A stretch of DNA of 64,000 nucleotides from Undibacterium sp. CCC3.4 (lineage in GTDB: Bacteria; Pseudomonadota; Gammaproteobacteria; Burkholderiales; Burkholderiaceae_D), in contig NZ_CP133779.1 in the NCBI RefSeq assembly GCF_034347425.1, positions 3,720,001-3,784,000 on the forward strand, read 5' to 3'. Positions 35,333 to 46,108 of this stretch are shown one piece after another. The position numbers were made by a program, and so were the translations under genes. Under the pieces are notes generated by a model. The model had not been told where the DNA came from, searched no databases, and was given only the letters and a program-made list of their open reading frames with translations. Position 1 is the first letter of the stretch. Each line of letters starts with the position of its first letter.

Positions 35333-38300
35333 CGGCAGACAGCGACAGCACCCGCTTGCCCGACTATGCAGAATTATTCTGTCTGTCGAATTTCACTTTC
35401 CTGCATGGGGCATCCCATCCGGAAGAATTGGTACAACGCGCCGCCCAACTCGATTATCGTGCCCTGGCCATCACCGATGAATGCTCGCTGGCTGGCGTGG
35501 TGCGCGCCCATGATGAAGCGAAATTACAAGGTTTGCCGTATATCTTGGGCAGCCATTTCAAATTGAGCGCGCCACAAGGAACGCTGACCTTGCTCGCACT
35601 GGCCTGTAACCGCGAAGGATATGGCAACTTATCTGAACTGATCACGCTGGCACGCAGTCGCTGCGGCAAAGGCAGCTACTTGCTCACACCGGAAGATTTC
35701 ACCATGCCGCCGCCCGATTATGCGCATTTGCGCGGCTTGCCCGACTGTTTGCTGATTTTGGTACCGGCCTATCCCTTGCAAGCCGAGCTGCTGGCCGTAC
35801 AAGCGGCGTGGCTGGCACACAGCTTCGGCCCACGCGCGCGGCTCGGTCTGACGCTGCTCATGCAAGCGGCCGACGCCTTTCAAGAACAACACATTGAACA
35901 TATCGCCGAACGCTACGGCTTGGCGGTAGTGGCACTGGGACAGGTCTGCATGCATCTGCGTTCGCGCAAACCTTTGCAAGACAGTTTGACCGCGATCCGC
36001 CTCGGCACGCCAGTCGAACAATGCGGTTATCAATTGGCTGCCAATGCCGAGCAACATCTGCGCTCACGCTTACGGCTGGCTAATCTCTACCCGCCTGCCG
36101 CACTGGCAGAAAGCTTGGTGGTCGCCGCGCTGTGTCATTTTTCGCTGGATGAATTGCGCTATGAATACCCGCAAGAAGTGGTGCCGGATGGCTTGACCGC
36201 CGCCACCCATCTGCGCCATGAAGTCTATCGCGGTGCGCAACGACGTTACCCACATGGCGTGGCCGACGAAATTACCCGACAAATCGAGCACGAACTCGAC
36301 ATCATCAATGATCTGGCCTATGAAGCTTATTTCTTGACCGTGCATGACATCGTGCGCTTCGCGCGCCATCGCGGTATTTTATGCCAAGGACGCGGTTCGG
36401 CTGCCAATTCCGTGGTGTGTTATTGCCTGCACATCACCGAGGTCGATCCTAGCGTGCAGACGCTGTTGTTCGAACGCTTCATTTCCCGAGAGCGCGGCGA
36501 ACCGCCCGATATCGATGTCGATTTCGAACATCAGCGGCGCGAAGAAGTGATTCAATATATTTACCAAAAGTATGGACATCATCGTGCCGCGCTGACCGCC
36601 GCCATCCATACTTACCGGCCGCGCGGTGCCGTGCGTGAAGTCGGCAAAGCGCTCGGGGTTGATGCCGCCATCATCGAGGCCGTGGCCAAATCTTTACATT
36701 GGTTCGACAGCACAGCCGATTTGCTCACCCAAATGGCAAGCTGCGGCGTGGACAGCGAATCGCGCTTGGCACGGCAATGGGCTGCCTTGGCGACACAATT
36801 ACTCCGCTTTCCCAGACATTTATCGCAGCATAGCGGCGGCTTTGTGATCGCGCGCGGCAAGTTGTCGCGATTGGTACCGATAGAAAATGCAGCGATGAAA
36901 GATCGCCGCGTCATCCAGTGGGATAAGGACGATCTCGAATCCTTAGGCATACTGAAAATCGATATCCTCGCCCTCGGCATGCTCTCAGCCTTGCAGCGCG
37001 CCCTCACGCTAATGGCTGGTCTGCCCGGCAAACCACGCAGCATGCAAGCGATTCCGCGTGAAGATGCCGCCACCTATGCCATGATCTGTCGCGCCGATAC
37101 GGTCGGGGTATTTCAAATTGAATCGCGGGCGCAGATGAGCATGTTGCCCCGCTTGCGACCGCAAAAATTCTACGACCTCGTAGTACAAGTAGCGATTGTC
37201 CGCCCGGGACCGATACAAGGCGGCATGGTGCATCCGTATCTGCGCCGCCGTCAGGGTTTGGAAGCCATCGAAACCCAACACGATCCGGCCATGCAAAAGG
37301 CGCTGGGGCGCACCCTGGGCGTACCGATTTTTCAAGAACAAGTGATGCAAATTGCCATGTTAGCTGCCAATTTCACGGCCGGTGAAGCCGATGGCTTACG
37401 TCGTGCCATGGCTGCTTGGAAGCGTAAAGGTGGCCTGGACAGCTATCGCGAGCGTATTATTGACGGCATGCTGGCCAATCAGTATTCACGCGCATTTGCC
37501 GAAGGCATATTCGAGCAAATGAAAGGCTTCGGTGAGTACGGCTTTCCAGAAAGCCATTCGGCCAGTTTTGCGATTTTGGCCTACCTCAGCAGTTGGATCA
37601 AATGTCACGAGCCGGCGGTGTTTTTGTGTGCGCTGCTCAATTCCCAACCTATGGGGTTTTATTTGCCGGCGCAATTGATACAAGATGCGCGCCGCCATCA
37701 GGTACAAGTCGATGCCATTGATGTCCTGTGTAGCGAATGGGATTCAAGCCTGGAAAACACCGCTACCGGCAGCCCATCGGTAAGGCTAGGACTGTCACTG
37801 CTGAGCGGCATGCCTGCGACGAGCGCGCGACGCATCATGGTAGCGCGACAAAGTGGCACTTTCAGCGACGTCGCCGATTTAGCCAGACGCGCCGAATTGA
37901 CTCGCCATGATCTGCACATCTTGGCAGCCGGCAACGCCCTGAAAAGTCTCGCCGGTCATCGTCGCCAAGCCTTGTGGCAAGCCGTCGGGGCCTTGCCCGA
38001 GCGCGATTTACTGCGACCGACTACGATAGAAGAAGCGCTGCCGCAATTATCTGCCCCCAGTCTGGCCGATGAAATTGCGCATGATTACCGCACTCAAGGC
38101 TTGAGCCTGCAAGGACATCCGCTCTCCTTATTACGCCCACAACTGCTGGCCCAACGTTTTCTACCGGCAGAATTACTGAACACTTTTGCCAACGGCCAGT
38201 TCGCGCGCGGCTGCGGCATCATCACGATGCGGCAACGCCCGGGTACGGCCAATGGGGTCATCTTCATCACGCTCGAAGATGAAACCGGCTCGATCAATGT

Positions 38301-38448
38301 GATCATCTGGCCCAGTTTATTCGAACAAGAACGCCGCCTTATTCTCAGCGCACGATTACTCGGCGTGTATGGTATCTGGCAATGCGAAAACGAGGTGCGT
38401 CATTTGATTGCCAAACGTCTGGTTGATTTGAGCCATTTACTCGGATAA
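35329..38448 (+). CDS. dnaE2: Error-prone DNA polymerase DnaE2
   Basis: 1039 residues, C-family polymerase alpha type. It starts ADSDSTRLPDYAELFCLS with a PHP domain (FTFLHGASHPEEL, LAITDECSLAG), then the palm with PDIDVDFEHQRR (near residue 387), the fingers, helix-hairpin-helix and a C-terminal OB fold (GVIFITLEDETGSINVII). DnaE2 does mutagenic bypass with ImuA and ImuB. The start is set by the 4-bp overlap with the imuB stop; upstream codons in the same frame belong to imuB in another frame. Confidence 0.94.
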   Translation: MTADSDSTRLPDYAELFCLSNFTFLHGASHPEELVQRAAQLDYRALAITDECSLAGVVRAHDEAKLQGLPYILGSHFKLSAPQGTLTLLALACNREGYGNLSELITLARSRCGKGSYLLTPEDFTMPPPDYAHLRGLPDCLLILVPAYPLQAELLAVQAAWLAHSFGPRARLGLTLLMQAADAFQEQHIEHIAERYGLAVVALGQVCMHLRSRKPLQDSLTAIRLGTPVEQCGYQLAANAEQHLRSRLRLANLYPPAALAESLVVAALCHFSLDELRYEYPQEVVPDGLTAATHLRHEVYRGAQRRYPHGVADEITRQIEHELDIINDLAYEAYFLTVHDIVRFARHRGILCQGRGSAANSVVCYCLHITEVDPSVQTLLFERFISRERGEPPDIDVDFEHQRREEVIQYIYQKYGHHRAALTAAIHTYRPRGAVREVGKALGVDAAIIEAVAKSLHWFDSTADLLTQMASCGVDSESRLARQWAALATQLLRFPRHLSQHSGGFVIARGKLSRLVPIENAAMKDRRVIQWDKDDLESLGILKIDILALGMLSALQRALTLMAGLPGKPRSMQAIPREDAATYAMICRADTVGVFQIESRAQMSMLPRLRPQKFYDLVVQVAIVRPGPIQGGMVHPYLRRRQGLEAIETQHDPAMQKALGRTLGVPIFQEQVMQIAMLAANFTAGEADGLRRAMAAWKRKGGLDSYRERIIDGMLANQYSRAFAEGIFEQMKGFGEYGFPESHSASFAILAYLSSWIKCHEPAVFLCALLNSQPMGFYLPAQLIQDARRHQVQVDAIDVLCSEWDSSLENTATGSPSVRLGLSLLSGMPATSARRIMVARQSGTFSDVADLARRAELTRHDLHILAAGNALKSLAGHRRQALWQAVGALPERDLLRPTTIEEALPQLSAPSLADEIAHDYRTQGLSLQGHPLSLLRPQLLAQRFLPAELLNTFANGQFARGCGIITMRQRPGTANGVIFITLEDETGSINVIIWPSLFEQERRLILSARLLGVYGIWQCENEVRHLIAKRLVDLSHLLG

Positions 38449-38489
38449 GCTGTCGGGCTTAGTCACTTGCAAGTTTCTCCACTCGCTTA

Positions 38490-38604
38490 AGAGGCTGTCG
38501 CAAAAGGGTTTTCAGTCGGTATCATTACTCCAACTGGCAGACCTGTCACTCCCCCGTGCTCTCGCCTCGTCATTCCTGCGTAGGCAGGAATCCAGTGACA
38601 CCTT
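38490..38604. repeat. MITE-like element fragment, copy C, cut by an IS
   Basis: Starts AGAGGCTGTCGCAAAAGGG and matches the right end of copy A in inverse orientation for about 40 bp (through CGGTATCATTAC). It includes ATTCCTGC/GCAGGAAT as a hairpin (38573-38592). The IS at 38605 is inserted in it. Confidence 0.65.
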
Positions 38605-38655
38605 TGTAATGGTCTAATGTTTACGGACACCTCAATAGGAGGAATAATTACCTAA

Positions 38656-39842
<1,187 letters not shown>

Positions 39843-39985
39843 CCACTACACTTAGTGCCTTCAGGGTGAGAGGGTCGATCAAGGGCACTTTTTTTTCTGT
39901 GAAAACAACTTGTGTGAATAGTAGCTCAGCGCAGAGCTGTCGGGCATGACCGTTGAGCGGAAAATCAAACCGGCAGCACCGGCCA

Positions 39986-41008
39986 TCACTGCAATTCATA
40001 AGCCAAGATCGCCGTATACTGTTCACTGCCATATGGTTTGCCAACCACCATCAAAGAACCGGGCCAAACACTGCTGAGCTCATGCACGAAGGAAGTACCC
40101 TGCTGCTGCATTTCTTGCCAGTGATCGCTCTGCACGATGGCCATTTTTTCAAACAGCGTCGCCTCAATGCGGAACGCATACGCCTGCTCACGCCGCAGAC
40201 GATACATCAGTGGCGCCTCGCGTACGGCGACCGAATGATAGGGCAGCGTGAAGGTATGCACTAAACCACCTTCTGCCTGCACGTTTTTGAGGGCAGACCA
40301 GACTGCCAGCGGTGAGATGCTGCTGTGGAAAAAATTCGCTTCCAATGCCGGCAAGGATTCAAATTCAGCTTGCGATAAATGCGGCGTACTTTGAAACTGC
40401 GCTTGATGATCAAGTGGAAAATGGGTGAAGGCTAATTGTTCAGGGGCGGTTAAGAAAAATGTTTCCGATAATTCTTTTTGAAATTTCCCTTCTTTCAAAT
40501 AACCGGCCCCCCAAGTGGTGTCAACCAGCCGCCACTGGCCATCGATGCGCACGGCATTCCAGGCATGATTGGCTTTATCAAAATGCTGGCCCGGCAGACT
40601 GCCGGCTGCCTTGGCATAGCCGGAAATGGTGCGCGCTTCCAGGCCGGCGGCGCGTGCCAATTGCTCAAACAAGCCGGCGAAACCGACACAGACGCTGATG
40701 CGCTTGCGCAGTACTTCTTCTACCGTGCTGGCGTCACTGTGTCCACTCAGGTAAGCCGCGGCATCGTAGTTGATGCGATCGGTGATCCAGCGGTAAATCG
40801 CGCGGGCTTTTTCCCGCTCTGAACTGAGCCCCTCGGTCAGATAGGCCGCCAACTGACGCGCATCCTGCTCAGCGCTGAAGGGCGCGGCCAGTGCATGGGC
40901 ATCGATTTGCTGCAGTTGTTGCGCGCTTAATTCTTGTGCTTGGGCCGCCGGCGCAGCCAACATAGCCAGAGATACAAGGGTACATTGCAGCATGCGTAAG
41001 GAATTCAT
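39986..41008 (-). CDS. Secreted transglutaminase-like protein
   Basis: 340 residues with a Sec signal peptide (MNSLRMLQCTLVSLAMLAAPAAQA). The transglutaminase/protease-like core has Cys in RKRISVCVGFAGLFEQLA (near 103), His in KANHAWNAVRI (near 145) and Asp in WRLVDTTWGAGY (near 160), a complete Cys-His-Asp triad like that of the kyphoscoliosis-peptidase group. The C-terminal 140 residues are beta-rich. It should act in the periplasm or outside; the substrate is not known. The start MNSLRML is preferred over an ATG ten codons upstream. Confidence 0.8.
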   Translation of the reverse strand: MNSLRMLQCTLVSLAMLAAPAAQAQELSAQQLQQIDAHALAAPFSAEQDARQLAAYLTEGLSSEREKARAIYRWITDRINYDAAAYLSGHSDASTVEEVLRKRISVCVGFAGLFEQLARAAGLEARTISGYAKAAGSLPGQHFDKANHAWNAVRIDGQWRLVDTTWGAGYLKEGKFQKELSETFFLTAPEQLAFTHFPLDHQAQFQSTPHLSQAEFESLPALEANFFHSSISPLAVWSALKNVQAEGGLVHTFTLPYHSVAVREAPLMYRLRREQAYAFRIEATLFEKMAIVQSDHWQEMQQQGTSFVHELSSVWPGSLMVVGKPYGSEQYTAILAYELQ

Positions 41009-41140
41009 GTCCCACCCTCGTTTGGAAAAATCAAGCAAAAAAAATTACGCCAAAATGTTGCCACTACAGTATCTTGGAAACTTGGTATTGGCGTCAATCT
41101 CGATCGCAGATAGTGACGAAAATGACACAATAAGTGAGAT

Positions 41141-41174
41141 GCAAAAAAAAGACGCCGCAGCGTCTTTTTTTTGC
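41141..41174 (-). terminator. Terminator of the ABC transporter operon
   Basis: A perfect 15-bp stem (GCAAAAAAAAGACGC / GCGTCTTTTTTTTGC) with loop CGCA, nine bases behind the stop of the ATPase gene. It would also work on the plus strand. Confidence 0.93.
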
Positions 41175-41182
41175 AGAACAAA

Positions 41183-42487
41183 CTACTCTTCGCTTTCTTG
41201 TTCCGGCAGTTTCAGGCGACCAGTATGGTAATCGTATTCATAGACTTCGCCATAACGGCCCCATTCGATCGCCACTTCGAGCACGCGCTTGGCTTCGTCT
41301 GCTTTGAGGAATTCTTCCAACAATTCCAGCAAGGGTTGTTCCGACAAGTTGCCATTGACTTCGACTTCGAGTTTGCGCCGGATATGCGCGGCCAAGGGGA
41401 CGTGCATGAGTAACTGTTGACCGAATAATTCCTGCTTCTCGGCTTGTTCGGCGTCGAAGTACTTTTGCCCCAAGGGGGTCAAGATGATGTCGCCTTTTTC
41501 CAGCACGGCAAAGCCGAGCAGGCTCAGCGCTTCATAGGTTGGGAATAATTCTTCATCCGACAATTCGGCTTCTTCGGCCAGTTGTGGCAAATCGGCGCGG
41601 CCATTGTAAGGGGTTGCGGCGACCATATCGAGAATCGCTTCGATGCGGCTGACATCGGTATCGGGCAAGCGGTAACCAAGATGCTTCGCGCTCGGTACTT
41701 CGGAACTGGCTTCATGGGTGGTGCGCATGGTCATCAAGCCATAGACTTCATCAATCAAGGCGCGCACTTCATGTGAATCCACATTCCGTGGTCGTGGCAA
41801 ATCTATCTTGATTTCGCAACGGATCGTGCCGGGGTCGCTGGAAAGAATGATGATGCGATCGGCCATCACCACCGCTTCTTCGATATTGTGCGAGACTATC
41901 AAGATGCCTTTAGTGGAAATCTTATCTTCATCCCACAGTTCCAGCATGTCATTGCGCAGAGTTTCGCCGGTCAACACATCGAGTGCCGAGAAGGCTTCAT
42001 CCATCAGCAGAATATCGGGATTGGTGACGAGTGCGCGGGCGATGCCAACGCGCTGTTTCATGCCACCTGATAATTCGCGCGGCAAAGCGCCACCAAAGCC
42101 AGCCAGACCGATCAATTCGAGCACAGCGTCGGCGCGCGTTTCACGTTCATCAGCGGCGACACCTTGGGCTTCGAGCCCGAGTTCAACGTTTTGCTGCACG
42201 GTTAACCACGGGAACAAGGCAAACGATTGGAATACCATCGCCACCCCGGCCACCGGGCCGTGTATGGTCTTGTCGCGGTAGGCGACCTTGCCCTTGTCGG
42301 CCGGGATCAAACCGGCCATGATGCGTAACAAAGTCGATTTACCGGAACCGGATTTGCCCAGCAAGGCGACGATTTCACCTTCTTTAAGCTGGAAATCGAC
42401 TTTATCAAGAATGAGGCGCGACTTGCCGTCGGATGCCTTGAAGGATTTGGCGACCTGTTGCAGGTCTATCAGCAGCGGTTGATTCAT
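41183..42487 (-). CDS. NitT/TauT-type ABC transporter ATP-binding protein with C-terminal extension
   Basis: 434 residues. The ATPase (about 1-245) has Walker A GKSGSGKST, signature LSGGMKQRVGIARAL, Walker B ILLMDEAFSAL and the switch His in IVSHNIEEAV. It is followed by a 170-residue AAA-associated C-terminal domain with winged-helix character (ILTPLGQKYFDAEQAEKQEL), found in one subgroup of nitrate/sulfonate/bicarbonate-type transporters. The start MNQPLLIDLQQ is used since upstream codons overlap the permease gene. The permease is 14 bp upstream; no binding protein is in the window, so the substrate is open. Confidence 0.88.
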   Translation of the reverse strand: MNQPLLIDLQQVAKSFKASDGKSRLILDKVDFQLKEGEIVALLGKSGSGKSTLLRIMAGLIPADKGKVAYRDKTIHGPVAGVAMVFQSFALFPWLTVQQNVELGLEAQGVAADERETRADAVLELIGLAGFGGALPRELSGGMKQRVGIARALVTNPDILLMDEAFSALDVLTGETLRNDMLELWDEDKISTKGILIVSHNIEEAVVMADRIIILSSDPGTIRCEIKIDLPRPRNVDSHEVRALIDEVYGLMTMRTTHEASSEVPSAKHLGYRLPDTDVSRIEAILDMVAATPYNGRADLPQLAEEAELSDEELFPTYEALSLLGFAVLEKGDIILTPLGQKYFDAEQAEKQELFGQQLLMHVPLAAHIRRKLEVEVNGNLSEQPLLELLEEFLKADEAKRVLEVAIEWGRYGEVYEYDYHTGRLKLPEQESEE

Positions 42488-42501
42488 CTTGATCTTCTTT
42501 C

Positions 42502-44235
42502 TTAACGAATATGGTCTTCGGCGAGCAAATACAATTTGCGCCAGAAAAAGCGGTTCAACATCATCACAAAAATACACATCACGCCTATGCCCAAGGCGAT
42601 GCGATGAAAGTCACCGCTTTCCGTCATTTGTTTGATGTAACTGCCCAAGCCGTCTGCCACCAAAGTGGTTTTACCCCAAGTAACGTATTCGGCCACGATA
42701 CTGGCATTCCACGAGCCACCGCTGGCGGTGATGGCACCGGTGATATAGCTGGGGAAAATCGCCGGCAAATACACGCGCTTCCATTTCAACCAACCCTTGA
42801 GTCCAAGATTATCGGCAGCCAGGCGCAATTCATTCGGAATAGTCGAGGCACCGGCGACGACATTGAACAAAATATACCACTGGGTACCGAAGACCATGAG
42901 CGGACTGAGCCAGATATTGGGCGAGAGTTTGAACGATACCATCGCATACACGACGATAGGAAACATCAGGTTGACTGGAAAGGCGGCCAGAAATTGCGCC
43001 AGTGCCTGCACTTTTTGTGAGTATTGCGGGCGCAAACCGATCCAAACTGAAATCGGCACCCATACCAGCGAAGCCAAACCGATCAACAACATCACCCGTG
43101 TGAGCGTAATGAGACCGAGTCCGAACACATGTACCACTTCACTCATGCCGACATCACTGCGGATGAAACTGACCAGACGAAACACTGCCAGCATGGTGAT
43201 CACAATCAGCACCCCATCCCAAACCCGCGACCACAGCGGGCTCATGCCTTTTTTGATCGCCCGTTCGGAAGTGCCATCGTAGGTAACGGCAAACCACGAT
43301 AAGCCGCGACTCATGAAGGACCAGAAATTTTCAGTCCAGCCGCGTATCCAACTGCTGTTGCGCATCCAATCGAGTAGCCACGATTGTTGCGATGCTTCTC
43401 CTTGCGATTCTTCGAAACGGAATTTATCTGCCCAAGCCAACAAAGGACGGAAAAACAATTGATCGTAGAGCAAAATACCGGTCAGCATGGCACCGATGGC
43501 CCAGGCGATGGCGGTACCGTTTTCAGTTTCAATCGCCACCGCAATATAGGAACCGATGCCCGGTAATTTGATATCTTGGCCGGCCACCGAAATCGCTTCA
43601 GCGGCAACCAAGAAAAACCAGCCACCCGACATCGACATCATCATATTCCACAGCAAACCTGGCATCGCATACGGCAACTCGAGGCGCCAGAAACGCTGCC
43701 AGCCGGATAGGCGAAAAATATGTGCGGCTTCTTGTAATTCGGGTGGTACGGTACGCATCGATTGATACAAACTGAATGCCATATTCCAAGCTTGCGAAGT
43801 GAAGATCGCAAAAATCGCCGCACATTCAACGCCTAACAAATTACCGGGAAACAAGGCGATGAACGGTGCGATCGCAATCGCCTGAAAGCCGAGAATCGGC
43901 AGCGATTGCAAGATATCGAGTGCCGGCACCATGACTTTTTCCGCCGCCGCATATTTCGCTGCGATAGCTGCAAAAGCCAGGCTGAACAAGAGTGAAAAGC
44001 CGAGCGCGGTAAACATGCGTAAGATGGTTCTGAGCAGGTAGTACGGCAGATACCAAGGATCGAGTGAGACTTCCAAAGCTTCGCCGACGGCAAACGGATG
44101 ACTCATCTGCATGGCAGCGAAGGCGAAGATACTGACCAAGGCTAAAATCAGCGGCAGCAAGGCCCAATCCCAGCGGTTAGGACCACCATGATCGACCACA
44201 TCGTCGCGTGAATTGAATTTGAATAATTCAAGCAT
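42502..44235 (-). CDS. ABC transporter permease, two fused membrane domains
   Basis: 577 residues with two BPD_transp_1-type domains in one chain. Each carries an EAA loop: ELQEAAHIFRLSGWQRFWRL (near 168) and ELRLAADNLGLKGWLKWKRV (near 460). There are about 12 hydrophobic helices. A single fused permease would act with two copies of the ATPase encoded behind it. The start has a strong AGGAGGATGCC site, and a structured leader lies upstream. Confidence 0.88.
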   Translation of the reverse strand: MLELFKFNSRDDVVDHGGPNRWDWALLPLILALVSIFAFAAMQMSHPFAVGEALEVSLDPWYLPYYLLRTILRMFTALGFSLLFSLAFAAIAAKYAAAEKVMVPALDILQSLPILGFQAIAIAPFIALFPGNLLGVECAAIFAIFTSQAWNMAFSLYQSMRTVPPELQEAAHIFRLSGWQRFWRLELPYAMPGLLWNMMMSMSGGWFFLVAAEAISVAGQDIKLPGIGSYIAVAIETENGTAIAWAIGAMLTGILLYDQLFFRPLLAWADKFRFEESQGEASQQSWLLDWMRNSSWIRGWTENFWSFMSRGLSWFAVTYDGTSERAIKKGMSPLWSRVWDGVLIVITMLAVFRLVSFIRSDVGMSEVVHVFGLGLITLTRVMLLIGLASLVWVPISVWIGLRPQYSQKVQALAQFLAAFPVNLMFPIVVYAMVSFKLSPNIWLSPLMVFGTQWYILFNVVAGASTIPNELRLAADNLGLKGWLKWKRVYLPAIFPSYITGAITASGGSWNASIVAEYVTWGKTTLVADGLGSYIKQMTESGDFHRIALGIGVMCIFVMMLNRFFWRKLYLLAEDHIR

Positions 44236-44291
44236 GGCATCCTCCTGCTGACAGAAGGGTAAAACGAGAGATTAAATGAAGACGCAACAAA

Positions 44292-44370
44292 CTGACTCCC
44301 CGGCAGATGAGCATACTCACCTGCATTGATGGATGTAAGCATCTGGCTGCCTGCCGAACTGAGGAGTCAG
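44292..44370 (-). promoter_or_regulatory. Structured leader of the ABC transporter operon (possible riboswitch)
   Basis: Read on the minus strand, CTGACTCC (44370-44363) pairs with GGAGTCAG (44299-44292) as an 8-bp closing stem around a 63-nt body. Inside, CGGCAG or CAGATG can pair with the overlapping CATCTGCCG, i.e. two exclusive pairings, and CTTAC pairs with GTGAG. It ends 57 nt before the permease start. This looks like a ligand-controlled leader, but I recognise no known class. Confidence 0.5.
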
Positions 44371-44387
44371 ATGTCAAAAAACTTGGG

Positions 44388-44416
44388 TGAGTAGAAAATC
44401 AGCATCGTGCTGTCAA
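44388..44416 (-). promoter_or_regulatory. Candidate promoter for the ABC transporter operon
   Basis: On the minus strand: TTGACA (44416-44411), 17 bp, TACTCA (44393-44388). The -35 is perfect and the -10 weak. Transcription would start just upstream of the structured leader. The rest of the 383-bp gap up to the ankyrin gene (44417-44618) shows no gene. Confidence 0.4.
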
Positions 44417-44618
44417 TACTACTACCCGCCGAGTGGCAAGGTAGCAGCAGGAAATCTGCGGTTACCGTGCCGGGTTATGCGCTACAAAAGAGCGACAACT
44501 ATAACTATCCACAGAATGAACTCCAAGACGATGAAGACCGCACTGTAACACAGGCGCAGGCCTGTTCACAATATGATGCGGTGCAAAAAATTGAATTTTT
44601 AGCGGCACTGAAAATAGC

Positions 44619-45266
44619 TTAATTCGGCTTCGCCGCGAGGCGGTTTTTTAACAACAAAATCAAGTCTTTCCGTTCATTTTCCAGCGCAAAATCGAGGGCA
44701 GTCATGCCCCGGTCATTTTTCAGGTATAGGTCGGCACCCTCGTCGATCAAGAGCTCGACCGCGGCATTTTTTCCGGAGCGTACAGCCATCATCAAAGGCG
44801 TGGTTTTATTCGGCGATTCGGTATCGATATACGCGGCATGCTCAAGCAAAACAGCAATGGTTTCGGGATTGCCGGAGGCGGCGGCATAATGCAATGCCGT
44901 CCAACCGACTTGGTTGACTTCGGCTCCAGCGGCGATCAATTTGGCCACGCTGTCGCTGTCACCGAGAAATGCGGCCAGCATCAAGGCGGTATCTCCGTTT
45001 GTTGCGCGCGCCTCGAGTTTCAGCTCCGGCAATTGCAATAGCAAATCGCGTACCTTGAAGGATTTTTCTCGCAGCGCTATCATCAAGGCCGTTTCGCCGC
45101 GCAGCGCTTCGACGGCATTGGCATCCATGCCGCGTGCCAGCAGAGTTTGCAGCTTCGCACTGTCATTGAAACGCACCGCAAATAAAAAATCGTCATAGCT
45201 GTCGGCCGACGCGGCGCTGCTGAGTAGCAGCAGCGCCAAGCAGCAAGCGGCAGGCGCGGACTTCAT
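44619..45266 (-). CDS. Exported ankyrin-repeat protein
   Basis: 215 residues: signal peptide (MKSAPAACCLALLLLSSAASA), then five ankyrin repeats with the GxTALxxA pattern (GETALMIALREKSF, GDTALMLAAFLGDS, GWTALHYAAASGN, KTTPLMMAVRSGK, GMTALDFALENER). Probably a periplasmic protein-binding module. It is coupled to tatD by a 4-bp ATGA overlap; this pairing is common in Burkholderiales, but a shared role is not known. Confidence 0.88.
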   Translation of the reverse strand: MKSAPAACCLALLLLSSAASADSYDDFLFAVRFNDSAKLQTLLARGMDANAVEALRGETALMIALREKSFKVRDLLLQLPELKLEARATNGDTALMLAAFLGDSDSVAKLIAAGAEVNQVGWTALHYAAASGNPETIAVLLEHAAYIDTESPNKTTPLMMAVRSGKNAAVELLIDEGADLYLKNDRGMTALDFALENERKDLILLLKNRLAAKPN

Positions 45267-46060
45267 GCGACTTCCGCGGGCCGTTGCGCGTCCGAGAATA
45301 AGTCGAAGAAATTGCGCGTTGTCGCTTGCTGCACTTCTTGGGCGGAAATGCCGCGTAAATTAGCCAGAAATTCGCCGACATGGCGCACGAAACCGGGCTC
45401 GTTGGTTTTGCCGCGGTGCGGCATCGGTGCCAGATAAGGGGCATCGGTTTCGATCAAAATGCGTTCCAGCGGCAAGGCCCGTGCAACGGCTTGCAAATCC
45501 TTGGCACTCTTGAAGCTCAAGATGCCTGAAAAGGAAATATAAAAACCCATCGCTATGGCTGCCTCGGCCATTTCCAGCGACTCGGTAAAACAATGCAAGA
45601 CACCCGCCACCCCACCCTGCGCAACGCCAGCCGCTTCTTCTTGCAAAATACGGATAGTATCGGCGGCGGCGGCGCGGGTGTGGATGATCAGCGGTTTGCG
45701 GCACAGGCGCGAAGCCCGAATATGTTGGCGAAAACGTTCGCGTTGCCACTCGAGATCGCCTTGCAGGCGAAAATAATCGAGCCCGGTTTCACCGATAGCA
45801 ATCACTTTTGGATGCTGCGCCAACTCAACCAGTTGTTCCGCACTGGGTTCGGGCGTGTCTTCGTAATCGGGATGCACGCCGACTGAGGCATAGATGTGCG
45901 GATGAGCTTGCGCCAAGGCCAGCACTTGCGGAAAATCCGGCAAATCGACCGCCACGCAGAGCGCATGGCCGACCTCGTTAGTGCGCATCGTTTCCAAGAT
46001 TTCCGGCAAACGTTGGACTAACTCAGGAAAATTGATATGGCAATGGGAATCAACGTACAT
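45263..46060 (-). CDS. tatD: TatD-family metal-dependent DNase
   Basis: 265 residues, TIM-barrel metallohydrolase: DSHCHINFPEL at the start (His-x-His), GETGLDYF near residue 92, PLIIHTRAA near 128, VLHCFTES near 155 and ETDAPYLAPMPHRGK near 205 give the metal ligands. The family has 3'-5' exonuclease activity in DNA repair and turnover. It lies behind lpxB, with 48 bp between. Confidence 0.92.
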   Translation of the reverse strand: MYVDSHCHINFPELVQRLPEILETMRTNEVGHALCVAVDLPDFPQVLALAQAHPHIYASVGVHPDYEDTPEPSAEQLVELAQHPKVIAIGETGLDYFRLQGDLEWQRERFRQHIRASRLCRKPLIIHTRAAAADTIRILQEEAAGVAQGGVAGVLHCFTESLEMAEAAIAMGFYISFSGILSFKSAKDLQAVARALPLERILIETDAPYLAPMPHRGKTNEPGFVRHVGEFLANLRGISAQEVQQATTRNFFDLFSDAQRPAEVA

Positions 46061-46108
46061 AGAAAAATACCGGAAAAAGCGGCAGCATGGCTGCCGTCAG
46101 CAACAGAA

